From positions 1,462,909 through 1,526,908 of the forward strand of contig JAJEKB010021931.1 of assembly GCA_022393335.1 (NCBI GenBank): 64,000 bases of DNA. The letters are read 5' to 3'. Shown piece after piece: positions 22,001 to 33,360 of the stretch (its first letter is position 1; every line of letters begins with the position of its first letter). This DNA is from Macrotrachela quadricornifera. Its lineage: Eukaryota > Rotifera > Eurotatoria > Philodinida > Philodinidae. The notes beneath the pieces were generated by a model. It searched no databases. It had not been told where the DNA came from and saw only the letters and a list, made by a program, of their open reading frames with translations. A program made the position numbers and the translations under genes.

Positions 22001-25000
22001 AAGAACATTTGAAAAAACTATTAAATAATAGTCAAAAAGATATCATTGAACAAGATATGACTTTTATCAATTCTATTCGATCTATTCTTATTAATGGTAA
22101 ACAAGAAAATTATTTATTATATTCTTTATTTACAAATTTATGTAAGAAGAAAATGGAAGTAGCTAAAATGAATCCATTTGAAAAAGATTTTCAAGATGAA
22201 AAACTCTATAAACTTAATCTTGAATTATTTAATGCTGATTCAGAATTTAAAGAAAAACAACGAATAGGTTCTCATGCATATGGTGATGGATTTGAATTAT
22301 TTTTTAATTTACTTCAAAATCCAGAATCAAGATTAACTAAGTTAAATTTATTATCAAATGAATTAAAAAAAGTAAGAGATAAAAAGAAGACCAATCAAAA
22401 TGATTTACCATTTTATGATCAATTATCAATTGAAATTCATTGGCGTAATGCAATTATTGGTTCAACTAGTTTATCTAATATTGAACAAGATATACTTATT
22501 CATACTTATCGAGATTATATTATTGAAGGAAATCCATTTGAAATAGTCGATGGTGATAATTTCGAAATGCAAGGAAATTTTCTAACTAAAGTTTTTGAAT
22601 TATTTCCAAATAAAAAATTTTTTGTTATCAGTATAATTGGTCCACAGAATAGTGGGAAAAGTACATTACTTAATTTTTTATTCGGTACTTTATTTGAAGC
22701 ACGTGATGGAAGATGTACAAAAGGTAAGATGAAATTAATTTAGTTAAATCCTTTAATTCTTTGATTATAGGTATTTATGGAACATTAATTAATGTTCAAA
22801 ATAAAACTGGCAAAAATAAACTTATTCCACTTGATTATGATTATATTCTTATTATTGATACTGAAGGTTTATTATCTATTCAAAAAAGTGATGAACAATA
22901 TGATAAACAATTAATTCTCTTCTGTTTAGCTGTATCACATTTAGTTATTGTTAATGTTGAAAGTGAAATAAATGATACAGTAAAAAAATTTTTTGTTCTT
23001 TGTACACAAGCACTTAAATATCTTGGTGAAACACGTGTTATGAGACCAACAGTACATTTTATTCTTAATAAACGAACAGATCCAAATGAAGATTATTGTA
23101 AAACACTTCTTGAATGTGTTCGTATAAATTTAGAAAATAATAAATTAGATAATATTATTAATCTTCAATCAGAAAATTTTCATGTTTTATCAACAGCATT
23201 TAATCGAAATCCATTAGAAATTTTAAATGGAAAATGTTCAGCATTTTCAACTGATATAACATTTGTAATAAATGTTCAAAAACTTTGTCAATTTCTTATT
23301 GATATTTCATCAGATATTATTCGACAAAATGGTGATAGATTTTGTATACCAACAAATTGGATTGGATTTGCTAATAGAGTACTTCAAACAATTAAAAAAC
23401 ATCCTGATTTAACTTATTTTCAAGATGTTTTTGAACGTGATCAATATAATAAAATCCGAAATGATATTCGACATGATTTTGAAGAATATTTATCTCCAAC
23501 AGTTGCACGATTTTTAATGAATAAAGAAAAACAACATAATTCTGATCATATTAAAAATACATTTAAAATTGAATATGAACGTATTTTAAAATTTTTAGAC
23601 GATAGACTTAAAGAACATTGTGGAAAATGTCAAGCAACAGAAAATATTCAAGAACAATCATCACGTTTTATGCAAGTACAATTAATTAGTATATTTCGAT
23701 CATGGGAAGTTTCAGCTCGAATGGAATCTGAACGATATAAAATTAATCAAATAATTAATGATATTGAAAATAAACTTCGAACAAAAGCAATAAATATTAC
23801 ACATAAAAATTTTCTTATAGATAAAGAATTAGCAAGAAAAATGTTTAATGATGAATTAAAAGATATATTTATTAAAATAGAAGAAAATTTTAATTCTGAA
23901 AATGTATGGAAACAATCAATTGATATGGTTTCTCATTTATGTGATGTACTCGATAAAGATATGTTACCATCCGGTGATAATATACTTGTTTATTTACCTT
24001 TTCTTAAAACTTTAGATAATTCAACAAATCAATCAATCTCAATTGATGATTGTCTATTAAAAATTCGTGATAAATTTATATTGGAATCTTCAAATTTAGA
24101 TCCATTAACTTTTCATCTAATGAATAAATCTTCAATGATTTCCATTGATGAATTAAAACAACCTTATAACTTTCTCAATAATAATGAATTAAAAAAAATT
24201 TACTTTGATATACATGCAGTTGGTAAACAAACGCGAGAATCAATAAAAAAAGGAGTACGTGAATTATATTCTCAACATTTTAATACTAATTGGAAAACTA
24301 TTGTTCAAATATCAAATTCTTTTGAAATTTTATTAAATGATATAAAAGATATTTTAATTTCAACAAATAGTGATGAATCTTCAACTGAAATAATACTTGT
24401 ACAAAAAATTTTAGGAATAGTAAATAAAGTTATACAAAATTTTAATAATGAATTAAATATATTTAATTTTTGTTTATCTAAACAATTTCGTAGTACTTTA
24501 TATATATGTGCTGTTATATCAACAGCTTTATACTATTACAATCAACAAAAAAGTCATTTTCTTCATGTTATTAAATGTGCATATGAAAATAAGCCGAAAT
24601 TAATTGAACGATATATTCCTTGGGTTGTTCTTATTGAAAATAATGATAAAAATGTCGCCAATAATTTTATGAATGTACTTCCTCAAATCTTATGTCAATC
24701 ATTTGAATCACAAAGTAAAGAAATTATTGAAAATTATATTAATGATGAAATGACAATATTGAATCGATGTTCTATTATTAAAGAACTTGATGATGAAGTT
24801 CACAATGCTACTAACGATTGGCTTAAACGTTATGTTCTTTATCCTATTGAATTGATTGTCGAACGATTTAATGAAAAATGGACAAAACTCAAAATAACAA
24901 TAGATACAAAGCTTAATACAATCATGAATTCAGTTTTGATGAGATTACTTGAAATTTTTCACTTAATAGAAACAATCAATACGATCTTACAAGAACAAGG

Positions 25001-26518
25001 AGGACATTCTCTTTCATTTGTCGATAGTTTATTCAAATTAAAAGATGAACAACAAATTGATCGTGCAAATGATAAGCAATTTTGTATGGCTAAACTCTTC
25101 TATTTCTATCTTGTTGATGAAAATATTCCATCAGAAATATCTACTCGAAATGGTCCAATTTACACAATTGATTCCAAATGGCAAACAATTATTAATAATT
25201 TTCCAAAACCAAGTATAGAAATTAAAACAATTTTTCGTTTGCTTCAAAATGAATTTGAAATATCTACAATCAGTTATCTTGGTGTTTTTATCGATACAAT
25301 TCTCAGTCAACAGAATGAAATTGAACAAATAACATCAAAACAAATGAATTCATTTATTCAAAAGACATATCACATTAATGAAGAACGATTAATCAATCGT
25401 ATACGAGGTTGTCAAACTCAATGTCCTTGTTGCAAACGTATATGTGATGTTGATCATCATTTAAATACAAGTTCTCCAATTGGACAAGGAGAAAATAGAC
25501 ATCGTTGTCAATTTGGTCATCAAATTCGTGGTATGGGTGGTATACGTTATGAAATTACTGGTGAAGCTTCGACATCATGGTGTGAGATTATTAAAGATAA
25601 TGATCCAATAACTACTAATAATAATATTCGACAAACATGGAAGGATTTCAAGACTGCCAATAGTGATTGGGATTTTGATGATGATCGCAGAGTTCGAGAA
25701 AATTTGCAAACATCATATCCCTTTATCTGGGAAAAAATTGGTAAACAATTATGTGATCATTATGGTAATGGAATGAAATTTGTTACACAAAATAGTCCAC
25801 TACCAGTAAATCATTTCATCTTCGTACTTGATCATTCTGGTTCAATGAATGAAAATGATAATTTATTGGCACAACGGGCAACTTTGAATCGCACAACAAC
25901 GAACTCGAGTGAAACAAGTCTAAGTCCATGGGAACAATTACTTCGAGCTGTCAAAGGATTTATTGATATCCGTATTCGACAAGGATCTTTGAACGATAAA
26001 ATCACGATCATTCTATTTGCTAGTCGAGCAGAACGAATTTACAATCGTGAAAAATTGAATAATATTGATTTCAATCGAATTAATACACCAATGAGAGTTT
26101 ATGGTGGTGGTACGAATTTTTCTGCTGCATTTCAAACGGTCATCAAAACACTTGAAGAAGTTAATAAGGATCGAGAACGTAATAAATTACGACAAACAAT
26201 TATTTTCATGACTGATGGTGAACCTCAAGGATATCCGACTGCAGAACTACAGCAGTTATGTCATTACAGAACAGGTTTGTACGAATTCACATTGTATATG
26301 TTCTTTTTTTTAATTTTATTAACCTTTTATTTTAAATAGATGCTGCTACAAATCAAAATGACAGAGCTTTGATAAACAATTTTTGGACAATGACTCTTGG
26401 AAATTTCAATAAAAAAGTTATCGAACAAATTAATCAGACAATACAAGGAAAATTAGTTGACATTGAAAAGCCAGAAGATCTTGTGGAAGCATATGCACAA
26501 CTTGCTGAAATTCTATAG
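19078..26518 (+). CDS. VLIG-like very large GTPase with C-terminal vWA domain
   Basis: Five exons: 19078-19425, 19473-19593, 21011-22723, 22771-26274 and 26340-26518. Introns are 47, 1417, 47 and 65 nt with agreeing GT-AG phases; the 5,865-nt CDS encodes 1,954 residues. Residues 1-156 form an N-terminal module (FILMWVDASVNSSEENLRAQ, AILIVSG) that I recall from other bdelloid proteins. A degenerate first G domain has FGIGQCKGKTS near residue 314 and DTHG. The main G domain has GPQNSGKST near 700, RCTKGIYG, DTEGL near 756 and NKRTD near 825. A long helical region follows, then a Cys/His zinc-type segment (CPCCKRICDVDHH to CQFGHQ, 1606-1650). The vWA domain has MIDAS motif DHSGS near 1744, GGGTN and MTDGEP. 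VLIG proteins are large cytosolic or nuclear GTPases linked to immunity in vertebrates; function here is inferred. Confidence 0.93.
20550..20814. repeat. inverted repeat inside the large second intron of the VLIG-like gene
   Basis: Arms of about 92-95 bp (20550-20642 and 20722-20814) surround a spacer of about 80 bp. GATACAGCGTAAAATTCTTT (left) pairs with AGAGAATTTTACGCTGCATC (right), and ATTGTCAGCTAGCCTGAT with ATCAGGCTACCTGACAAT. Both arms carry a frame reading LSEK/NLSEM.QVLE. This intron is about 30 times longer than the gene's other introns, and the repeat explains part of the extra length. Confidence 0.75.
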
Positions 26519-26597
26519 GTCAAATCAGCATCGAAAAAATAAAACATTTTTATTCTGCTTAATCAATCATATTTTGTAATACTTATTTTTTATGTCA

Positions 26598-26833
26598 GTG
26601 AAGTTAACGATAAATTCGACTTTTTTCAGCGAACATTCGCTTATCTATCTATACCGAAACAATTCATCAGTGTGTGATATACAACTCGACAAGCTCTATG
26701 CAATGGTATACTTAGATCTCGGATAGCTTAAAGTATGATTTTTGAACTGATAGATGGAGTCTCAGAGAAAATCTAGGCACAGGTAAATAAGCGAATGTTC
26801 GCTGAAAAAAGTCAAATTTACTGCTAACTTCAC
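26598..26833. mobile_element. small inverted-repeat element (MITE-like)
   Basis: Terminal repeats of about 45-50 bp pair as GTGAAGTTAACGATAAATTC plus ACTTTTTTCAGCGAACATTC on the left and the reverse complement on the right (GAATGTTCGCTGAAAAAAGT, then TAACTTCAC). The element is 236 bp and lies 80 bp downstream of the VLIG-like stop codon. ATGTCA occurs next to both ends, though with a 2-nt offset on the right, so a target duplication is only possible. It may supply 3' untranslated sequence to the neighbouring gene. Confidence 0.72.
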
Positions 26834-27060
26834 CAATGTCAATTCATTGTATTAATGTCCTAAATTTTTTCTATTTTTTTGTTACAACTTAAAATTTTGA
26901 AAAAATCATTTCAGATTTAACTGTATTCTCGTGCAGTAACTTCGGAGCAGAAAAATGTTAAAAAGTATCCATGTTTATTGAACACATTGTTCAAATACAA
27001 AAGGTTGTGTCTATGTCCACTTATTCTAACTACCGAGGGAATGTTTTCAAGTCTTACACA

Positions 27061-27362
27061 CCGATCGGGCTGGTATTTTACCTATGAGTAAAACCTATTG
27101 AGATTAGATCAAGACCAAAAGGATACGTGCCCATGGCGAGTTAGTCAATAGTTATAATCATTTTACTGATGTTTCCATTTCTCACTAAGTATATATGACA
27201 AAGTCGACTCATACAATTGAGACCTGAAATTTTGCATGGATATAGGTCTCGTCCTCATAAGATTTCTGCGAGTCGACTTTTTCATATATACCTAGTGAGA
27301 GATGGAAATCTTCATCTAATCTCGGTAGGTCCTACTCATAGGCAAAATATCAGCGTGATCGG
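27061..27362. mobile_element. inverted-repeat element, about 300 bp
   Basis: Left arm starts CCGATCGGGCTGGTATTTTA and the right arm ends as its complement (ATATCAGCGTGATCGG). Inner pairs include TCTCACTAAGTATATATGAC with the CATATATACCTAGTGAGA region, and AAGTCGACTC with GAGTCGACTT. The left arm carries about 45-50 extra bases around 27115-27165 that the right lacks. The loop contains CCTGAAATTTTGCATGGATA, resembling a motif near 58126. Confidence 0.65.
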
Positions 27363-28250
27363 CGTGGAACACTATGGGACCTTCTCTCGTCAGAAAAAAT
27401 TCGGGACGAGACACAAAAAAAAAGTTTGTCTTGTAGGCTTCTAACGAGAACATAGACCAGAAACAGTGAGTCATTATATTCTCTTCTATATAGTTCATCA
27501 ACATTACCCACAATCTGCCTTACAATCTTTCTACGCAAATCTGTTATGTAAGTGAATACATCTAATTTTGAAACTTATTTGAAATTAATATTCGATACCA
27601 CCTGATGAGATTCTGAAATGAATCGAAAGGCGTTGTGGTACTCTTTTTATTTAAAATAAGGTTTGATTCAAGTACTAGACTATCTGCTGTTTTTGAAAAA
27701 TGATTCCTATTAATATTGAAAGTTGTTTTGCCTTTTCAATTTAATTATCAATTAATTTTTTATTGATGTACATTTAAACTCATATTCACACCTCTTTAAG
27801 ATAATGTTCTAGTATGATAGCAGATCAATAACAATAAGAAAAAAAACAGCATGATGTTAGTTCAAATTGCTTTATCTATAAAATTACTTTAGATATTTCT
27901 ATATGATTAACTGACAACAAATGGTGAACATTTTTCGAGTGAAAATAAACAAGGCCCGCATATTTTTAAATTTCATTATTGTTTTTATGAGTAAATTTTT
28001 TGCTCAACGATATTTCATTAAAGAAACACATAATCATCGATTTATTCTTTAAGAAATTTCTCAAATTGAAATATCAAAATTTCAATCAAAGTCTTATTTA
28101 ATAATTTATGAACATGAAGAATAATTAAAAGTTAATATAAAAGGAAACAATTCAGTGGATAATAATCTTATTTTGGCTTTATCTTTTTTTAGAGTTGTTT
28201 GACCAGTACCATACTCTACAATAAATTCTATATAACAAAATATTCAAAAG
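27363..28250. other. no gene seen
   Basis: AT-rich DNA between an inverted-repeat element and a transposase relic. Short minus-strand frames at 27316-27538 lie partly on the repeat and have no domain. Confidence 0.4.
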
Positions 28251-28466
28251 GTGAAAAATCGTTTACACCAAAATACAAGAGTATTAGCTTGGAGACTATC
28301 CATAGAGCTTGGTATCTCTGCAACAAATGTTAGACGAATATTAAAAATCGATTTGGAACTAAAATCCTATAAAAAAGGAATCGAACCAACAGTTTCGATG
28401 TGCAGATAGTTTATTGCGATAAAATTGAAAAATCAAAAAAGAAGCACTAGCAAAAATACTAACTAA
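28251..28466 (+). pseudogene. transposase helix-turn-helix relic (Tc1/mariner-like)
   Basis: A short frame reads RVLAWRLSIELGISATNVRR followed by ILK.DL.LKSYKK, which matches the N-terminal helix-turn-helix of Tc1/mariner-type transposases (a LAKELGIS..TVRRIL pattern followed by LGLKPYK). It stops at TAG 28407-28409; the same frame then shows IKLKNQKRST, as in the next part of such transposases, before another stop at 28464. No catalytic domain follows. It lies directly 3' of the F-box gene's stop codon on the opposite strand. Confidence 0.62.
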
Positions 28467-28539
28467 AAACCATCGCCATCAGATACAAGCAATAGAGGTT
28501 CATTCAATGTGTCTTTCAAGATCGTTGGATGTAAACTCT

Positions 28540-30288
28540 TCAACGAATTCTCAATTGAACTTCACGACCCCATCGAAAAATATCAATAATCGTGCACACG
28601 TTAGACAGATCCTGTTTCAACCAATCGATGAATTCATCATTCGTTGAATCCTCGTCTCGATTGTCCTCTCTACATTTGAAAAATAATAGTAGCAGATTGG
28701 GCATCGTTGTCACTAGATATCGTATTGATGTTCGATGCTGAATGTTAATGTGAAGTTCTTCACATTGAAGACCGAGAGACGATTGACTCAATACTACACA
28801 TTGTGCGTGATCATAGGGAGACAATCTTATATCAAGACATTTTATCGATGCATGTTTGATTTTTGAGAATAGACTACCTATAGTTCCATTAAAGCAATGC
28901 CTATCAGTGCCTAATGATGAAAGACGAGGAGCTCGAGAAATTAAGAGCTGCAGTTGATCTTGGTACTCTTCAAGAATATCTTCTGGAACTATCTTAAGTG
29001 TAGTTAGACGATCTAATGTTGGAACCATCGACCAGAAATGATCGTTCAGCGGAAATCTGACTGTTAATTTTTCAAGATTGTAAAAGTGGAAGTCCGAAAG
29101 TTGGGAAGGTGGTGAAGACTCGATTTCGTATGATAATACACGAACAGAGTCATCTAAACGTCGACTTTGTTCTTGGGAACAAGTTAACTTTCTACATAAT
29201 GGATTGCAAATGTAAAAATTTTCATTAGTAACCGATAGAGTGTCGAGAAAAATATTATTAGCTGTTGGATTCCACTTGAGTTGAACAAACCATCTGTGTT
29301 GATCAATCCAAAATGGACTTCGAAATGTATCAAATAATTGGTTAACTTTATTTTCGATCTGCTCATATTTTTTCACTTGATATTTTGCTGAAAATTTGAA
29401 TTTTCTGAGTCTAGGTAAATATGTTGAAATAATTTCTTCCCATTGACGTCCATCCATAGAATCGAAACTTCCACTATCTATTTCCAATCGATGTAGATTT
29501 GGCATCAATTGAAAAATATCAGGGGATAGACGAAGATGAGTATCAACCTCTAATATATTAAAAGAAGTTAATAACGGAACGGGTAACGAAAGGATCTGAC
29601 CAGGAGCATTGGACAAGAATGATATGGCAAAGTGCCGTAGATTCGGTGTACTTTTGAGCAAATTATCCACGCTAAGTATATTATCATCGAGACCCAAGAT
29701 CGATAAATGTGTTATAGTCGATGATGTGACGGTCGGCTCGATGAAGACCCCATAGCCACATCGATATGAATGCGTTTCATAAAAATAACAATGTGTAATC
29801 TTCGGCAAACTCCATATACAATCAATTAGTGGACGTGCAGTTGAAAGATCACCCCATTCTCCATCTGTTAAATTACAGTAATTGAGAGTCAAGTGGGTCA
29901 GATTGATCAATTGTGGCAATGTCAACATGAGATGATTCATCAGTTGTGTATGCGAAAGGTAGCTGACAGAAAGATATTTCAATTGAACAAAGTGACCAAA
30001 AGTCAGACCATGAGCTTCGAATCGTTGCAAGGGCTTAGCGAAATAATTCTTTTCAGAAAAATACAAAACAGGCATTTTGTCGAACAAATTTGAAAGATAT
30101 GTTTGACAGAGCATATCGAAATCTTCTGAATACATCGATTGTAAATTGCAACCTTTGATGCTGAAATGACGAAGAAGAAGAGAATTAAATCGATTGTTGA
30201 GACCATGAAATGAATGAATAAGTTCTCTGGCCGGTAGAAATTCGAAGATATGAAGGAATAATTCGTTTACCAACGACTCCAGATTCAT
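28540..30288 (-). CDS. F-box domain protein, single exon
   Basis: 582-residue protein from an intronless frame starting at ATG 30288. Residues about 2-40 (LVNELFLHIFEFLPARELIH) form an F-box, the Skp1-binding module of SCF ubiquitin ligases. The remainder has leucine-rich, LRR-like segments (for example LPQLINLTHLTLNYCNLTDG and LSSLGTDRHCF) that would act as the substrate-binding part. Intronless F-box genes of this size and opening sequence form large families in bdelloids, by my recollection. No partner gene is adjacent. Upstream, the plus-strand frame at 30457 points the other way but is too short to call. The substrate is unknown. Confidence 0.9.
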   Translation of the reverse strand: MNLESLVNELFLHIFEFLPARELIHSFHGLNNRFNSLLLRHFSIKGCNLQSMYSEDFDMLCQTYLSNLFDKMPVLYFSEKNYFAKPLQRFEAHGLTFGHFVQLKYLSVSYLSHTQLMNHLMLTLPQLINLTHLTLNYCNLTDGEWGDLSTARPLIDCIWSLPKITHCYFYETHSYRCGYGVFIEPTVTSSTITHLSILGLDDNILSVDNLLKSTPNLRHFAISFLSNAPGQILSLPVPLLTSFNILEVDTHLRLSPDIFQLMPNLHRLEIDSGSFDSMDGRQWEEIISTYLPRLRKFKFSAKYQVKKYEQIENKVNQLFDTFRSPFWIDQHRWFVQLKWNPTANNIFLDTLSVTNENFYICNPLCRKLTCSQEQSRRLDDSVRVLSYEIESSPPSQLSDFHFYNLEKLTVRFPLNDHFWSMVPTLDRLTTLKIVPEDILEEYQDQLQLLISRAPRLSSLGTDRHCFNGTIGSLFSKIKHASIKCLDIRLSPYDHAQCVVLSQSSLGLQCEELHINIQHRTSIRYLVTTMPNLLLLFFKCREDNRDEDSTNDEFIDWLKQDLSNVCTIIDIFRWGREVQLRIR

Positions 30289-31311
30289 CTGTTGGGTATT
30301 TTCTATGTATTTGTTAGAGTGATCGTGGTGGAATAAAGTATCTTGAACAAGAGAAACTTCAACGTCGACTATAATATATTATTATTTTTTTTATTGAACT
30401 TTCAATGACGAACAACGGCTGTATAAGGTTGTTTAGTTTCGTTCGAGTGCCGGAAGATGTTTCGTCGTATAGTCAAGCGATCGAATGAGACGCTTAAAAA
30501 TATTGAGTGCCCTTTAAATGAAACTATTTTTGCAGTTGTTTTTCAACAGAACTATGCAATTTGTGATGGTTTTTTGCCACATCTGTGTTGCAATAACAGT
30601 GTCAACCTAAATAATGGTCGATACAAATATATTTGCACATTGTTGGAGATAACGATTTGTTGAATGACTCAAGTTACTGTTCTTATAATTATTACAAGGA
30701 GAAAAAAAACCTTGAGATTACACAACAACACGGTAAAATGTTGAGTTCTGTTTTGTTGGTCCACGAATAAATAGATTTGACGTCACTATAATTTCGCACG
30801 CTCTTACGTAGAAAACTGGTGAGGGTGAATTTTCGATAAAATTTCAAACTTCTTGCGACGCATTTCAATCCTTGCTTAAGGGATCATCATTAGGCAAGTT
30901 CGGAATATTTTGAAATTCTGAGGGTGAGGTTGAGAAGGAGATGAAGGCAGCGAAGTCAGAATTCAACATGTTATTTGTGATTGTGGGAACAGATCAATCA
31001 TCGATTGCCTTCGAGACATTGCTCGCAATGCTTTATTGTAGAGATGTGTAATTTTGATTAAAAGAATTTGCAAAAACCAAAAAAGAGAAAGATTTTCGTA
31101 AAAAGCAACAAAAATGCGACGATACTTCGTGATTATATGAATTTATTGTCTTTGTTTATCTATCTATTTACTCTCTATCCAGAAGCAATAGCTTCGTAAG
31201 TGTAGGGATTAATATCGTTTCGTTTCATGTGATCTTATATATTCTCTGATTGATTCGAATGATAATGATCGAAGTTAATATTCTTTTTCTATTTAGTATG
31301 TCGTATTATGG
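30289..31311. other. promoter side of the F-box gene; no other gene called
   Basis: About 1 kb with no recognised gene. A 68-codon ATG frame at 30457-30663 runs away from the F-box gene; it has no domain and is left uncalled. Confidence 0.4.
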
Positions 31312-31533
31312 TGTGACGGATTTCATCCGTTACTTCCCCTTACATGATCTTCACCGAATATGTCTGCTCAGTACGTGCTCATATATGTACATTGATCACT
31401 CTTTCTTTGTTTTGCTTCACTTTCTTTTCTCTCTTTCAACCGTTGACCTCGTTGATAGATTGAATTGTTCATATATTTATTCATTCTTTCTTTGATTGAA
31501 ATAAAGGTTGGAACGAACGCTCGTTCTGTTACA
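31312..31533 (+). mobile_element. candidate solo LTR, 222 bp
   Basis: The segment starts TGTGACGGATTTCATCCGTT and ends CTCGTTCTGTTACA, so it has TG...CA ends. ACGGATTTCATCCGT near the start and GAACGAACGCTCGTTC near the end are short palindromes, and AATAAA sits near 31500, about 30 bp from the 3' end, as a polyadenylation signal would in an LTR. Flanking 5-mers are TATGG (left) and TACGG (right), one mismatch from a 5-bp target duplication. No internal LTR-retrotransposon coding sequence is adjacent. Confidence 0.5.
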
Positions 31534-32397
31534 TACGGTTCATTTAATTAATATGGTCTTTTATTTTTAATCTTCTTCCAATGACTATCATAGAGACCGG
31601 TATTTCTTCTTTTACATGTATATTTTTATTATAATTGAATACCTGAAATAAGGATGCAGATTGATATTGACTTCATAGTTACAATGTTTTAGTTCATCTG
31701 ATTTAATTAACAAGGATATATATTTGTACAATTTCACTTTACTCAGTTCATAACGAATAAGATACATACTCTTTTTTTTTACGTATAATCCTTTATTTAA
31801 TCTGACTGAAATTGATATTCTTTTTTTTCTCATACGCTCATTTATTTTATCTAAATCTCGTGGAGTAATGTCTGATATTACTTAGATTATCATGTTACTT
31901 TTATACATTTTGATATTAGTCACGTCTATTCTCTTGTACTCACTCGTCTCAATTAGATCATTGAAAGGGTATGAGTTGAGTATATAAAAGGATGAGAAGG
32001 GATTGAAATAAAGACAGTTGGAATATAACACAGGTTTGTTATTCGATTTACTCTTTTTATATGTCAGTTTACACTCTATAAGAGTTAATTTTCGATGAAG
32101 GTGATCGATATTGCTGTATTGAAATAGTTTCCTTAGAATGAGACATATAATATGATATTGTGATCTTAAAAATATGATAGATCATAGAAAGAAAGAAGAT
32201 AAGACGTATATTGCAGATAGTGACTGATACGATAATCTGATTATTTAGCTGAATTATTTGGTACGATTTAACTGCATCTATTAATAATAATTAATATTCA
32301 GTTTTAGTGTAAGTACTGCATTCGATTGAATACAATGTGATTATAATTAAATATATTCTTAAAATTTTTTCGTATATTGTAGATCAAGAATAAAAAA
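31534..32397. other. LTR-like tail with TATA and AATAAA signals; upstream region of the next gene
   Basis: TATATAAAAGG lies near 31980 and GATTGAAATAAAGACAGTTGG near 32001. The latter resembles GATTGAAATAAAGGTTGG at the end of the candidate solo LTR, so this may be a second, diverged LTR. It could alternatively be the promoter of the secreted-protein gene at 32398. A 73-codon minus frame at 31612-31833 is not called. Confidence 0.4.
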
Positions 32398-33360
32398 ATG
32401 TTTGGGTATCTGCTGTTCATGTTAATTGTGCAGAATATAAGTCTTCTGCCGTTAGATGATGATCAGAAATTATTATCATTAATCTTAGAAGACCAATATA
32501 ATAATGATGGTTATATAGTTGTAAGACCTACAACGCAAACATATCGGAACCTGGATATACCTGGTAGAGGCAATGTTTCAACGGCTGAGATTGGATATAA
32601 CTGCGACTCATTAATTCCTCAACTTATTGAAAAAAATCATCAATCTGTGAAATTAACAATTCCATCTGATTCAGCAAATAGATATATTATTGATAAAGAT
32701 GGAAGATTCTCAAAGTATTTTTCGGAAAATGGTGGTGGATGGACGAAATTAGAAAAGGAAAACCCAGGATTTCGTCGTTACATATCTGTTTCATTGCCAG
32801 TATATGATAAACAGAAAAATTTAGTTTTGGTTTATAGAAGCAGTAAGTATATTGAGGATCGAATGGAATTTTGTTGATGGATAGATTATTGAAAAGCATT
32901 TTGTTGACACAATATTTTCTTATTAGTTATTTTATTTAAAGTAAATAGATAATCATCATATATAAACAACTATTTTTCATTTAGTTTTTAAGAATTTCAA
33001 AGCGCAAGTGGTCATATTGCTGACCAGTATTGAACTATCAGAATATAAATAATTAATAACTAATTCGTCAGAATATAATGTGAAGTGCAATCAGAAAAAT
33101 AATAGTTTACAATTGAAATTCTAAAGAGCAGAATGACGATCTATATCTTTCGGTGATATATTTCATTAAGAAAATATTCGGTCTACAAAATACTTTTCGA
33201 CAAAGTTATTTCGATGAAAAATCCATCGAGAAACAACATTATATTCTATAAAAGTTATTCTCATGATTATTTAGGTATGTCAGGTGATTTTATTTGTTAT
33301 ACATTCAACAGCGATGGAAAATTGCAAAAGTTAACAGAAACAATGCTCTGGATTTCTTAA
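32398..33360 (+). CDS. predicted secreted protein, two exons, unknown family
   Basis: Exon 1 is 32398-32842 and exon 2 is 33275-33360. The intron (432 nt) begins GTAAGTAT, ends TTATTTAG and is phase 1, so the join gives VLVYRSS-MSGDFICYTF. The total is 531 nt, 176 residues. Residues 1-18 (MFGYLLFMLIVQNISLLP) look like a cleavable signal peptide. The rest is soluble, with RYIIDKDGRFSKYFSENGGG, RRYISVSLPVYDKQKNLVLV and a short C-terminal strand ending MLWIS. I recognise no catalytic motif and cannot name the family. Reading straight through the donor would give a 159-residue form ending EDRMEFC, but the strong donor and clean continuation favour splicing. Confidence 0.75.

Noticed and set aside
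30457..30663. 68-codon frame divergent from the F-box gene
   Set aside because: Starts with ATG but shows no domain or splice support.
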